The notes under the pieces: model-generated
Seen by the model: the letters and a program-made list of their open reading frames with translations, nothing else
What the model was told of the DNA's origin: nothing
Database searches by the model: none
Position numbers and translations under genes: made by a program
Assembly (NCBI RefSeq): GCF_945952095.1
Contig: NZ_CAMFHL010000255.1
Coordinates: forward strand, 1 to 10,829
Reading direction: 5' to 3'
Length of the DNA: 10,829 nucleotides
Source of the DNA: an uncultured Arsenicibacter sp.
GTDB lineage: Bacteria > Bacteroidota > Bacteroidia > Cytophagales > Spirosomataceae
Part shown: piece after piece, positions 1-7,945 of the stretch
Numbering within the stretch: position 1 is the first letter of the stretch
Layout of the letters: each line of letters begins with the position of its first letter

Positions 1-222
1 TCAACTAACAACTTCGTTATTCAGTAAAGTGGTCCAGTTTCAAGGGCGCAGTGTAAGTAGCCTAAGTGCTGATAAAAGTTATAAAAAGTGTATATGTTAA
101 CCAACTATTTTGTTATTGTTAAGTTGAGGGTATTTATTTCTTAAATGCTTGATATTTAGGAAAAGATGGCATAACGGAGTACAGTTAGCTTTGCGCCGCT
201 ATTAATCGATAACCTACGCAAA
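1..222. other. AT-rich upstream region of the susC-like gene
   Basis: This leader is clearly richer in A and T than the coding DNA that follows. No gene start on either strand opens a convincing reading frame here. One plus-strand frame stays open from base 2 to a stop near 97 (about 32 codons), but it resembles no protein I know and may be chance or the tail of a gene outside the window. The region probably holds the promoter and short 5' leader of the SusC/SusD operon. Confidence 0.6.
186..193 (+). promoter_or_regulatory. Candidate -7 element of the susC/susD operon promoter
   Basis: TAGCTTTG is a perfect match to TAnnTTTG, the -7 consensus of Bacteroidota primary sigma-factor promoters. 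It lies 29 bases before the start codon, so transcription would begin near 199-201 and leave a leader of about 22 bases. No TTG or TTTG -33 element sits at the usual distance (about 19-21 bases upstream, near 162-167), so the promoter is either weak and activator-dependent or a chance match. Confidence 0.4.
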
Positions 223-3200
223 ATGCAAAAACTTTACTTCGCAGGTTCTGGCATACGTACCGTTCAGAGTACGTTACTGTCATTACTACTATCTTGTCTT
301 ATCGCGCTGCAAGCCTACGGGCAATCTGTGACCGGTCGCGTATTGGCAGAAGACAATCAGCCGATGCCGGGGGTTTCTATTGTGGTTAAGGGTACATCAA
401 CGGGCACCAGCACACGGGCGGACGGTACGTATACGCTCAGCGTTACCGACCGGAATGCCGTGCTTACGTTTTCCTTCATCGGCTACGAAACACAGGAAAT
501 TAAGGCTGGTAATCAGTCGGTCATTAATGTTACGATGAAAGCGGGAACGCAAACGCTTTCTGAACTGGTCGTGACGGCCTTAGGGATTAAAAAAGATGTT
601 CGTCAGACAGGGGTTGCTATTCAGCAGGTGGATGGTGCGTCGCTGATCAAAGCCCGGGAGCCGAACCCGATCAATAACCTGGTCGGTAAAGTAGCCGGTC
701 TGACCATCGGCGCGAGTGCCGAACTGCTCCGCAAGCCAACCATCGCCCTGCGCGGTAACACCGACGTGCTGTTTGTGGTGGATGGGGTGCCGATTAACTC
801 GGATACCTGGAACATCAGCAATGATGACATTGACACCTATACCGTCCTGAAAGGGGCTTCGGCTTCAGCCCTGTACGGTTTCCGTGGTAAAAACGGGGCG
901 ATCCTGATCACGACCAAACGCGGTTCTAAAGATAAGCGCGGGTTCTCGGTAGAAGTTAATACCAGCCAGCAGCTGGATAACGGTTTTATCGCTATCCCGA
1001 AAGTACAGGATGAGTACGGCCCCGGCGACCACGGCGTGTATGCCTTCGGCGATGGTAAAGGCGGTGGTCTGAACGACGGTGACTACGACATCTGGGGCCC
1101 TAAATTCCAGGGCCAGCTGATTCCGCAGTATGACAGTCCGATCGTTACCGGTCAGACATTTACAACCAAGTTTGCCAACGGTAACTCGTTTACCAGCAAC
1201 CGCCAGCCGACGCCATGGACAGCCCGTGGTAAAGATAACCTGACCCGTTTCCTGCAAACCGGTGTTATCTCAACAAACAACATCGCCGTTTCATCAACCG
1301 GTGAAAAGCATGACCTGCGCTTCTCCATGTCGCAGAACTACCAGCGCGGGCTGGTACCTAACACCAAGCTGAACATCACTAACTTTAACATTTCAGCCGG
1401 CTATAATTTCTCTAAAAAACTGCGGTTTGAGTCGAACCTGAACTACAACCGTCAGTATACGCCAAATTTCCCGGATGTGAACTACGGGCCTAACTCGATG
1501 ATCTATAACATGGTAATCTGGGGTGGTGCGGACTGGAACATCGATGATATGAAGCAGATCTGGCAACCGGGCAAAGAAGGTACACAGCAGATCTACGCCG
1601 AATACCAGCGTTACAACAATCCGTGGTTTATGTCGAAATACTGGCTGCGGGGGCATTACAAAAACGACATGTATGGCTACACGTCGCTGCGCTACGAACT
1701 GGCCAATGGTCTGAACCTTACTGCCAAAACACAGTTGACAACCTGGAACCTGCTCCGGACGGAGAAATTCCCGTATTCAATGACGGTGTATGGCCGTGAA
1801 GAAGGCCGTGGTGATTACCGCGAAGACCGCCGGAATATGTTCGACAACATTAACCAGGTCCTGTTGCAGTACAATAAGACAGTTACGAAAGACCTGACCA
1901 TTAACGCATTGGCGGGTGGCGAACTACGGGTGTTTAATTACAACTCGAATTATGCCAGCACCAACTACCTGAATGTGCCGGGTGTTTACAACTTTGCCAA
2001 CTCAGCGAACCCTGGTCTGTTCAGCAACTTTACGGCCGACATGCGCGTATTGTCTGCCTATTACTCGGCTGACGTGAGCTTCCGTGACCTGCTGACACTA
2101 TCGACTACGGGCCGTGTGGACAAACTATCGACCCTGCCGAAGTCGAACAACACCTATTTTTATCCGTCGGTGGCTCTGAGCTCGGTAATCTCGGATTATG
2201 TGCAGCTGCCGGCCGCCATTTCCTTCCTGAAGGTACGTGGTTCGTATGCCAACGTAAAAGACGGCCTGACGCAATCGACGATCGGTACAACGCCGGGCTT
2301 GTCGTTCCCGCTCGGTTACGGGGATGATTATTCATCATCGTACGGTGGGCCGACATACCAGAACTCAGCGGTTTACAGCACGGCCCTGGCCTACAATAAC
2401 AAGCCGGTTGCCTATTACACCAACACCCTGAACAACCCGGACATCAAACCAAACTCAACGTCGCAGACAGAGTTTGGTCTGGATGCGCGCTTCCTGCGGA
2501 ACCGGATTGTACTGGATGCCGCTTACTTCATCAGCAACGACGGCCCGCGGATTTTCAGTCTGCCGATCTCAGGCGTAACGGGCTACAATGCCCGCCTGGT
2601 GAATGGTATCAAGACCCAGAAGAAAGGCGTTGAAGTGTCGGTGACGGGCAAAGCCCTTCGCCTGGAAAACGGCCTGAGCTGGGACGTTGTCGGTAACTAT
2701 TCTACCTACATTGAACGCTTGAAGGAAGTGTATCCGGACGGCGGTATCAACACCCTGCAATCCAGCTATTTCGTAGGCAGCAGCAGCAGTAACCGGTTCC
2801 TGAATGCCGGCGACCGTACAGACGCCTTCTACTCAGGGGCCTTTATCCGTACGCCGGATGGACAGTTAATCAACGATGCCGGTGGCCGGCCGATCGTAAA
2901 TCCGGTGGCTCAGCTGATGGGCTACGTGAACCCAAAGTTTGTCTGGGGGATCAACAACAAATTCGGCTATAAGAACTTCAGCTTCAGCTTCCAGTTCGAC
3001 GGTCGCGTCGGCGGTGTTATTGCCGACTATGTAAAGCAGAAGACCTATCAGGGTGGTCGTAACATCGAAACGGTGCAGGGCGCGCTGGGGGCAGCCCGTG
3101 AGAACGACGTACAGAACATCAAATCGTATGTTGGTGACGGGGTAGCCGTAAATGGCACCATCAAGTATGATGCCTTAGGCAACATTACCAACTACGGCGA

Positions 3201-3516
3201 ACTACAGTTCTCACCGAACACGACCAAAACGTTCGCGCAGGATTACATAGCCCGTGTGTATGGTCAGACGGAAGCTTTCCTGATCAGCCGCACGTTTACC
3301 AAGCTGCGTGAAGTGGTAATCGGTTATTCGCTGCCGCAGTCATTGCTGGGCCGGATCGGCGTGAAGCAGGCCACCGTATCGGTAGTTGGCCGTAACCTGC
3401 TGTACTTCGCAGCCCGTAAAGACATCGATATCGATCAGTTTGTGACCGGTGGCCGTTCTGACCTGCAGACGCCGACAACCCGCCGGTATGGTATCAACCT
3501 GAATCTGACATTCTAA
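223..3516 (+). CDS. SusC/RagA-family TonB-linked outer-membrane transporter
   Basis: This 1097-residue protein is an outer-membrane beta-barrel that imports a ligand captured by its SusD partner, powered by TonB-ExbBD. A signal peptide covers about residues 1-33 (hydrophobic core 17-32, likely cut after Ala-Tyr-Gly before Gln34). A carboxypeptidase-regulatory-like beta-sandwich follows (about 36-106), opening with VTGRV. The segment LSELVVTALGIKK (112-124) is the classic SusC junction into the plug, which runs to about 233 and includes VVDGVPI (185-191) and ALYGFRGKNG (216-225). The rest is barrel, ending in Phe after NLNLT, as outer-membrane proteins do. There is no N-terminal STN domain, so direct signalling to a FecR-type anti-sigma factor is not expected. 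The start has no Shine-Dalgarno site, which is normal for this phylum, and agrees with the signal peptide. The susD-like gene follows 62 bases downstream. The substrate cannot be predicted; length is normal for the family. Confidence 0.97.
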   Translation: MQKLYFAGSGIRTVQSTLLSLLLSCLIALQAYGQSVTGRVLAEDNQPMPGVSIVVKGTSTGTSTRADGTYTLSVTDRNAVLTFSFIGYETQEIKAGNQSVINVTMKAGTQTLSELVVTALGIKKDVRQTGVAIQQVDGASLIKAREPNPINNLVGKVAGLTIGASAELLRKPTIALRGNTDVLFVVDGVPINSDTWNISNDDIDTYTVLKGASASALYGFRGKNGAILITTKRGSKDKRGFSVEVNTSQQLDNGFIAIPKVQDEYGPGDHGVYAFGDGKGGGLNDGDYDIWGPKFQGQLIPQYDSPIVTGQTFTTKFANGNSFTSNRQPTPWTARGKDNLTRFLQTGVISTNNIAVSSTGEKHDLRFSMSQNYQRGLVPNTKLNITNFNISAGYNFSKKLRFESNLNYNRQYTPNFPDVNYGPNSMIYNMVIWGGADWNIDDMKQIWQPGKEGTQQIYAEYQRYNNPWFMSKYWLRGHYKNDMYGYTSLRYELANGLNLTAKTQLTTWNLLRTEKFPYSMTVYGREEGRGDYREDRRNMFDNINQVLLQYNKTVTKDLTINALAGGELRVFNYNSNYASTNYLNVPGVYNFANSANPGLFSNFTADMRVLSAYYSADVSFRDLLTLSTTGRVDKLSTLPKSNNTYFYPSVALSSVISDYVQLPAAISFLKVRGSYANVKDGLTQSTIGTTPGLSFPLGYGDDYSSSYGGPTYQNSAVYSTALAYNNKPVAYYTNTLNNPDIKPNSTSQTEFGLDARFLRNRIVLDAAYFISNDGPRIFSLPISGVTGYNARLVNGIKTQKKGVEVSVTGKALRLENGLSWDVVGNYSTYIERLKEVYPDGGINTLQSSYFVGSSSSNRFLNAGDRTDAFYSGAFIRTPDGQLINDAGGRPIVNPVAQLMGYVNPKFVWGINNKFGYKNFSFSFQFDGRVGGVIADYVKQKTYQGGRNIETVQGALGAARENDVQNIKSYVGDGVAVNGTIKYDALGNITNYGELQFSPNTTKTFAQDYIARVYGQTEAFLISRTFTKLREVVIGYSLPQSLLGRIGVKQATVSVVGRNLLYFAARKDIDIDQFVTGGRSDLQTPTTRRYGINLNLTF

Positions 3517-3578
3517 GCGACAATAAGGCGTGGTAACGGCCCCGTTGCTACGCCGTAATCCAATCTGAAAAAAAAGTA

Positions 3579-5147
3579 ATGAAAATCAGCAAGTTATATA
3601 TTCTGGTTGCGGCTGCTCTGTTTACATTCACCAGCTGTGAGCGACCATTCGATGAACTCGAAAAAGACCCGAACCGGCCGACAAGTGCACCTGCCTCGCT
3701 TGTGCTCGGTGGTATTCTGAATGATGTATATGGCATTTACGGTAGCGGTGCCTGGAATGATTCGCAGCGCTACAACCAGTATTTCGCCAGCAACTACAAC
3801 TATTACGCAACCAACGAATATACCTGGACACAGACCGGCTTTCAGTTTACGACATTGAAAAATGTGGTAAAAATGGAGGAAGAAGCGAAGAAAGCCGGTT
3901 TGCCGGACGTTAACGCCTATTCTGCCATCGGTAAGTTTATGCGGGCGGTTATGTTTGAGAACATGACCAAACGGGTGGGAGACCTGCCACTGGCGGATGC
4001 CCTGAAAGGGTTAGAGAATCAGACGCCGAAGTATAACACCCAGAAGGAGGTATATGTACAGGTGCTCAAGTGGCTCGACGATGCCAACACGGATATGGCT
4101 TCGCTGGTGGCCAAAGGCGACAATAACCTGCAGGGTGATATTTATTACGGCAACAGCCTCAGCAAGTGGCAGAAAGCCGTTAACGCGTTTAAGCTCCGCG
4201 TCCTGATCAGCCTGAGTGCCAAGGATACGGATACGGATCTGAACGTAAAAGCCCGCTTTGCCGAAGTGCTGGCCAACCCGTCGAAATTCCCGCTGATGGC
4301 CGGCATGGACGATAACTTACAGTACGTCTACAACAACTCATTTAACAAATACAACCGGAATCCGGACAACTTCGGGCAGAATGCTACCCGCGAGAACATG
4401 AGCAGCACCTACCTGGGTACGCTTACCAGCCTGAAAGACCCGCGTACGTTTGTGGTGTCTGAGCCGGCTCCGGCAAAAATCAAAGCCGGTCTTGCGCCAA
4501 CAGATTTCGCGGCATTCGTGGGCGCACCGATGGGCGAGGACCTTGCCATTATGTCGTCGAAGGCCAACCAGGGTGAGTATTCGTTCCAGAACCGGAAGCA
4601 CTATTACACCACTTACACAGGCGAGCCGTTTATCATGGTGGGTTATCCGGAAATGCTGTTCAACATTGCCGAGGGCCTGAACCGCGGCTGGGCAACGGGC
4701 AACGCGGAGACCTATTACACCCAGGGTATTCAGTCGTCGTGGGCATTTTATGGCCTGAAAGACGGGGCGAACGATGTGTTCTTCTCGGCTGACGGCGGCT
4801 ACAAAAGCTTTAACACGTATGCTGTAGCGGTAAACTACGCAGATTATTACGCACAGGCGGCTGTAAAATATGCCGGTAACAACGCCAATGGCCTTAAACA
4901 GGTTCTGACCCAGAAATACCTGGCCATGTTCCAGCAGTCGGGCATGGAGGCGTGGTACAACCAGCGCCGGACCGGTATACCGACGTTTGATGTAGGTCCG
5001 GGCACCGGCAACAGCCAGCGGATTCCGAAGCGGTGGCAGTACCCGACCACTGAATCTGCATACAACGCTCAGAATTATAAATCGGCCATTACCAGCCAGT
5101 ATGGTGGCCAGGACGATATTAACGCCTCAATGTGGTTGCTTAAATAA
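3579..5147 (+). CDS. SusD/RagB-family nutrient-binding outer-membrane lipoprotein (SusD-like_2 type)
   Basis: This 522-residue surface lipoprotein is the probable lid and ligand-binding partner of the SusC protein encoded just upstream. Residues 1-19 form a lipoprotein signal peptide and Cys20 (in FTSC) is the expected lipidated residue, followed by an acidic stretch including Asp25 and Glu26. DPNRPTSAP at 30-38 and the order of later segments (a helix with FMRAVMFENMTKRVGDLP, a KYNTQKEVY helix, and KWQKAVNAFKLRVL) match the SusD-like_2 branch rather than classical starch-binding SusD. The C-terminus, ending MWLLK, is also typical. The protein should be mostly alpha-helical with TPR-like repeats. 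The start codon follows an A-rich stretch with no Shine-Dalgarno site. The gene is presumably cotranscribed with the susC-like gene. No degradative enzyme is adjacent, so the ligand (glycan, peptide or other) is unknown. Confidence 0.95.
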   Translation: MKISKLYILVAAALFTFTSCERPFDELEKDPNRPTSAPASLVLGGILNDVYGIYGSGAWNDSQRYNQYFASNYNYYATNEYTWTQTGFQFTTLKNVVKMEEEAKKAGLPDVNAYSAIGKFMRAVMFENMTKRVGDLPLADALKGLENQTPKYNTQKEVYVQVLKWLDDANTDMASLVAKGDNNLQGDIYYGNSLSKWQKAVNAFKLRVLISLSAKDTDTDLNVKARFAEVLANPSKFPLMAGMDDNLQYVYNNSFNKYNRNPDNFGQNATRENMSSTYLGTLTSLKDPRTFVVSEPAPAKIKAGLAPTDFAAFVGAPMGEDLAIMSSKANQGEYSFQNRKHYYTTYTGEPFIMVGYPEMLFNIAEGLNRGWATGNAETYYTQGIQSSWAFYGLKDGANDVFFSADGGYKSFNTYAVAVNYADYYAQAAVKYAGNNANGLKQVLTQKYLAMFQQSGMEAWYNQRRTGIPTFDVGPGTGNSQRIPKRWQYPTTESAYNAQNYKSAITSQYGGQDDINASMWLLK

Positions 5148-5169
5148 TCCAGTAGAACGCTTAAGGTGT

Positions 5170-5201
5170 AAAGGCAGAGCCAGCTTGGTTCTGCCTTTTT
5201 T
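5170..5201 (+). terminator. Intrinsic terminator of the susC/susD operon
   Basis: The arms AAAGGCAGAGCCA (5170-5182) and TGGTTCTGCCTTT (5186-5198) pair over 13 bases with a single G-T wobble, around a three-base loop, and the downstream arm runs into six T residues (5196-5201). It begins 22 bases after the susD stop codon. On the minus strand the hairpin is followed by only three T residues, so it should act mainly on plus-strand transcripts. Confidence 0.9.
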
Positions 5202-5235
5202 ACGATACGGAGCCTGAATGCCGCTTTTCATGTAA

Positions 5236-5280
5236 CGGCCTGTGCCGGTCTGATCACCGGATTATTGCCCGTGCAGGCCG
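5236..5280. repeat. Nested inverted repeat between convergent genes
   Basis: CGGCCTG (5236-5242) pairs with CAGGCCG (5274-5280), enclosing a smaller hairpin CCGGT (5245-5249) with ACCGG (5256-5260) and a six-base loop. It starts five bases past the DM13 gene stop on the minus strand. No T tract follows on either strand, so it may serve as a 3'-end structure for the minus-strand transcript rather than a classic intrinsic terminator. Confidence 0.4.
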
Positions 5281-5284
5281 GCCA

Positions 5285-5749
5285 TTACTGTTTAAGTTCG
5301 GCATTACCGAAATGAACCGAAAACTGCTTACACCAGATCAACACAAACCGCTGCTGGTCAAGACGGAGCGGTGTCGTTAAATCAACATAAAAATTGCCGG
5401 TTGTGGTAAGCCGTTGCACTTCCGTAAAATTTCCGGCTTGTGTATCGGCGGCCAGATAGATACGGAGGTCAGGCCCCCCGTCAGTGGCAAAGTTGGTAAA
5501 AACAAGGGTCTGTTTGCCCGACTTTTCATACAGTTTTACGGTGCCGCTAACCGTATGAACACCATTGCGGAACGTACCAGAGGCAACTAGTTGCCGGCCC
5601 GTTGAGTCGAATGTCTGCGTCGGGTTCGTCGTGTTGACGGGTACGCCTGCACTGCCCAGCGGCGTGAGGTCTTTGGGTTTCGCGCAGCTACCGGCTACCA
5701 ATAGTATCAATGAGTAAACCAGTACGTGGTTCAGGATATACGCTTTCAT
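5285..5749 (-). CDS. DM13-domain lipoprotein
   Basis: This 154-residue protein has a lipoprotein signal peptide with lipobox AGSC and Cys22 as the lipidated residue, then a short linker rich in Thr, Pro and Asn, then one DM13 domain (about 55-152). Signature segments are ASGTF and HTVSGTVKLYE near the domain start, TLVFTNFATDGGPDLRIYL in the middle, and VLIWCKQFSVHFGNAEL at the end, carrying the single cysteine of the mature domain at 140. DM13 domains have been proposed to take part in electron transfer through this conserved cysteine; no reaction is proven for bacterial members to my knowledge. The start lies 21 bases after the stop of the upstream YHS gene, so the two are almost certainly cotranscribed. 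It is the last gene of the minus-strand run and faces the susD-like gene tail to tail. Membership of the family is firm; the biochemical role is not. Confidence 0.9.
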   Translation of the reverse strand: MKAYILNHVLVYSLILLVAGSCAKPKDLTPLGSAGVPVNTTNPTQTFDSTGRQLVASGTFRNGVHTVSGTVKLYEKSGKQTLVFTNFATDGGPDLRIYLAADTQAGNFTEVQRLTTTGNFYVDLTTPLRLDQQRFVLIWCKQFSVHFGNAELKQ

Positions 5750-5770
5750 ACGATTGAGGGTTGATTTACT

Positions 5771-6235
5771 TTATTTTGTACGTTTCACAGCAGGCCAGTT
5801 TTGATCCGCTTTGTCGATATAGGTTTTCTGGTCTTTGTTCCATGATTCACGGACCTTTGTATTGTAATTAAAGTACAGTTTTCCGTCTACCAGTGTCCAT
5901 GCGTCGGCTTCTGTAGGGGCTTTATACCCTCTGGACATACCAAAGGCGCAATAGCCGCCATACTGAGGCATATAGGCAGCCGGATTGGCCTGAAAGGACT
6001 CTTTGTTGCGGACAGAAGCAAAACGCCAGGTAACCCCGTCATGCATAAGACTGATGGAAGAGTCCCCGCGCGCAGGTTTTCCTTCGGTAAAGAAAGAAAC
6101 CGGATCGTACCCGCGCAGGGCGATACCGCCGGGGCTAAAAATTGCCGGCAACGGGGTTTCTTTCTGTTGGGCAAAAACGCCTGTTGCCACGAACAGGACC
6201 AGGATACATGCGTAAGCAAACCGGATTGTTTTCAT
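5771..6235 (-). CDS. Secreted YHS-domain protein (second copy)
   Basis: This 154-residue protein has a signal peptide (MKTIRFAYACILV and onward, cut likely after Ala22 before Gln-Gln) and one YHS domain of the family named YHS domain-containing (seleno)protein. Hallmarks are GIALRGYDPVSFFTEGK, FQANPAAYMPQYGGYCAFG with the family's conserved cysteine at 96, VDGKLYFNY, and a tail with WNKD and KADQNWP. The cysteine is encoded by TGC; related proteins can carry selenocysteine at this site. YHS domains are associated with metal binding, but the function of this secreted subgroup is unknown. An in-frame ATG at 6256 would add seven residues (MNHNFSL); I prefer 6235 because it gives a standard positively charged signal-peptide start. 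Neither start has a Shine-Dalgarno site. The DM13 gene follows after 21 bases; the LysE gene ends 119 bases upstream. It is a diverged paralogue of the protein encoded at 7946-8416. Confidence 0.9.
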   Translation of the reverse strand: MKTIRFAYACILVLFVATGVFAQQKETPLPAIFSPGGIALRGYDPVSFFTEGKPARGDSSISLMHDGVTWRFASVRNKESFQANPAAYMPQYGGYCAFGMSRGYKAPTEADAWTLVDGKLYFNYNTKVRESWNKDQKTYIDKADQNWPAVKRTK

Positions 6236-6336
6236 TAGTGAGAAATTGTGATTCATGATGAATAATTGACTAGTTCAGTTGAGCGGCACACTGTGTTATG
6301 ACCGTACACCGGATCAGACAGGTGTGAGTAGTATGA

Positions 6337-6363
6337 CCGGACTGCCGGGGTTGTTTAGTCCGG
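6337..6363 (-). terminator. Weak hairpin at the end of the LysE-family gene
   Basis: CCGGACT (6337-6343) and AGTCCGG (6357-6363) form a 7-base perfect stem with a 13-base loop, and the upstream arm on the minus strand runs into the stop codon of the LysE gene. No T run follows, so termination would be partial at most. It could equally be an attenuator or an mRNA-stability element between the first four and last two genes of the run. Confidence 0.3.
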
Positions 6364-6990
6364 CCATAAAATAACGCATTGCCATACCGCCATTCCAAGA
6401 AACGTATAGCCGGTTAACCGGTTAAGCAGATACAGTTTTCGTGGCTCCAGCACCTGACAGCGCAGGCGATCGGTCAGCCACGCCACGATGGCGAGTAAAA
6501 CGAACGCACCACATCCGGTTGCCAGAAAGAAAATGACTTTTGCCTGCGCTGTATTTTCCGGTGTCAACGGATTTAATCCCGCCGGTGTGTGCGTCAGGTA
6601 AAGCCAGATGGCTGACCAGAACGGAATCAGCTGCGGATTGGTCCCCCCCAGTACAAGCCCTTGCCAGAACGGCCCTGTTCGCCGGACCGTAACCTGCGCG
6701 GTGTGTACCTGTGCTGACGATCTGAGGGCGGCTACACCAGCCAGGAACAGTACAGGGACCGGTAAAAACCGGAAGATTATTTCCAGATTCCGGTTATCGG
6801 GTAGCCAGCTAAGGCCGTTGATTGCCAGCGCGCTATACGGAATTTCAGGCAGGCTGCCCCCAAGCGCCAGCCAGAGACCGGCGTTGCGGCTTTGCTTTAG
6901 GGTGGTGTTCGCCACCGCCAGATTGACCGGCCCCGGGTGTATAGAGCCCAGAAAGCTTATCGCGGCCACTATAAAAAACAAGGCAATCAT
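6355..6990 (-). CDS. LysE/RhtB-family exporter
   Basis: This 211-residue inner-membrane protein has about six hydrophobic segments, the normal length and layout of the LysE translocator family, which exports amino acids and related small molecules. The first segment carries GSIHPGPVN (15-23), matching the family's conserved N-terminal G-x-x-x-P-G-P motif. The second half of the internal pseudo-repeat carries GGTNPQLIPFW with Asn118-Pro119, matching the second conserved NP motif. The chosen ATG at 6990 begins two bases after the stop codon of the DinB gene, which suggests translational coupling. A TTG two codons earlier (6996) is also in frame but would overlap the DinB stop codon and is less likely. 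The substrate cannot be inferred from the sequence; the metal and redox families around it make a thiol or amino-acid-derived compound possible, but that is a guess. Confidence 0.87.
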   Translation of the reverse strand: MIALFFIVAAISFLGSIHPGPVNLAVANTTLKQSRNAGLWLALGGSLPEIPYSALAINGLSWLPDNRNLEIIFRFLPVPVLFLAGVAALRSSAQVHTAQVTVRRTGPFWQGLVLGGTNPQLIPFWSAIWLYLTHTPAGLNPLTPENTAQAKVIFFLATGCGAFVLLAIVAWLTDRLRCQVLEPRKLYLLNRLTGYTFLGMAVWQCVILWPD

Positions 6991-6992
6991 GG

Positions 6993-7496
6993 TCAATGAC
7001 TATGTTGGTGACTAACAGTCGAATAGGCAACGCCGAAATGCGCGGGCAGGACGATGTGACAAAAGCTGTCCTGAACGGCTACCTGGATCAATGCCATGTG
7101 GTGGATGGCATGTTCGATATTGTAGAGGAGCTCCCGGGCAAACGTAGACGGAATGTTGATCGGGTTGTCTCCGTCTACAGACAGGTCACCTTCAAGCGTT
7201 AACGGATGGTAGAGGTCCATCCGGTGAATGCACCGGTCCAGCACAGACATTCGGTGAAGGGCTTCGGTAATATCTGTTTCCAGATACAGACTGCGTTGCC
7301 GTTTATCGTAATTGATGGTTCCGGTCTGCGTACCGGTAACCAGAATATCGAAAAACTCAAGAATGTGCCGGACATGCTTACCGATTGTGTTTCCCGACAA
7401 AACGACTAATGGCTGCGCATAGTCTGAGTCGGACAATTGATGGAGCAGGCCGGTTAACTGCCGGAATATATCGGAACTTGACGATTTGATTGACAT
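6993..7496 (-). CDS. DinB-family four-helix protein
   Basis: This 167-residue soluble protein matches a Bacteroidota branch of the DinB/YfiT-like superfamily. The family folds as a four-helix bundle with a metal site built from three histidines. GKHVRHILEFFD places His41 and His44 in the second helix, and NIEHAIHHMALI places His129, His132 and His133 in the last long helix; one from the first group and two from the second are the likely ligands. LPAHFGVAYSTV is the usual C-terminal stretch. An odd detail is the histidine-rich tail HQHSH at 163-167. Related families include bacillithiol- and mycothiol-dependent transferases, but this subgroup has no assigned reaction. There is no signal peptide, so it is cytoplasmic. 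It starts 25 bases after the DoxX gene ends and runs into the LysE gene with a two-base gap, placing it firmly inside the run. Confidence 0.87.
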   Translation of the reverse strand: MSIKSSSSDIFRQLTGLLHQLSDSDYAQPLVVLSGNTIGKHVRHILEFFDILVTGTQTGTINYDKRQRSLYLETDITEALHRMSVLDRCIHRMDLYHPLTLEGDLSVDGDNPINIPSTFARELLYNIEHAIHHMALIQVAVQDSFCHIVLPAHFGVAYSTVSHQHSH

Positions 7497-7521
7497 TACG
7501 ATCAGTGCTATACGTTACGTG

Positions 7522-7932
7522 TTAAGAAGTAGGTTTCCGTTTAGGAATCATGACGAGCGCCGACCATTGGGCATGGGTCAGGAGCAAAACCAGTGCACAG
7601 CTCAGGAGGACAATCAGCGCCAGAAAAAATAAATACCCTCCGTCGTCCAGTACTTCGATTCCCAATACGGTGAGATGAGCTCCGATTGCCCCCAGCATCG
7701 TTGCCATACCGGTCAAAGCGCCCAGCCAGCTGGTACGGGGAATTAAAAGGAGTATACTGGTTATCAGTTCGGCGACACCCGCCCCGATACGGCCCCACGG
7801 TTCAATGCCCAGTCTGGAAAAAATGTAGACCGATTCGGGAGCGGCCCCGAATTTGAAGTATAACGTCTGTAGCAGGATAATGGCTGCGATCAGACGGGCT
7901 GCCCATAAAATATAGTGTCGGCTCTTGTTCAT
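7522..7932 (-). CDS. DoxX-like small membrane protein
   Basis: This 136-residue protein has four hydrophobic segments, the topology of the DoxX/DoxX-like superfamily. The first ends in LLQTLYFKFGAAPES, the usual family pattern of a Phe-Lys-Phe motif followed by a short loop, and the second helix is preceded by EPWGRIGAGVAELI, also typical. Members have been linked to oxidative-stress and thiol handling in the envelope or to quinol-coupled oxidation, without a common biochemical role. I chose ATG at 7932, giving MNKSRHYILW and lying 13 bases after the stop codon of the YHS gene. An upstream TTG at 7962 would add ten residues and overlap that gene, and is unlikely. Tight spacing on both sides supports cotranscription with the YHS and DinB genes. 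Confidence 0.82.
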   Translation of the reverse strand: MNKSRHYILWAARLIAAIILLQTLYFKFGAAPESVYIFSRLGIEPWGRIGAGVAELITSILLLIPRTSWLGALTGMATMLGAIGAHLTVLGIEVLDDGGYLFFLALIVLLSCALVLLLTHAQWSALVMIPKRKPTS

Positions 7933-7945
7933 TGCGTTAGGCCGG

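Noticed and set aside
2..97. A possible C-terminal tail of an upstream plus-strand gene
   Set aside because: About 32 open codons in AT-rich DNA can occur by chance, and the peptide resembles nothing I know. Sequence upstream of the window would decide it.
865..1257. A 130-codon minus-strand open frame inside the susC-like gene, and other antisense frames within susC and susD
   Set aside because: They lie wholly inside strongly supported genes, have no signal peptide, domain or motif I recognise, and are expected by-products of codon bias in long genes.
5245..6322. A similar motif, CCGG(TG)ATCAGAC(C/A)GG, in the spacers after the DM13 and LysE genes
   Set aside because: The copies are in opposite orientation, differ by an indel and a substitution, and the 7-base core also occurs inside the DoxX gene near 7889, so chance explains it.
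6608..7015. A 135-codon plus-strand frame opposite the LysE gene
   Set aside because: It is antisense to a clear membrane protein with both family motifs, has no recognisable motif, and its composition matches a shadow of hydrophobic codons.
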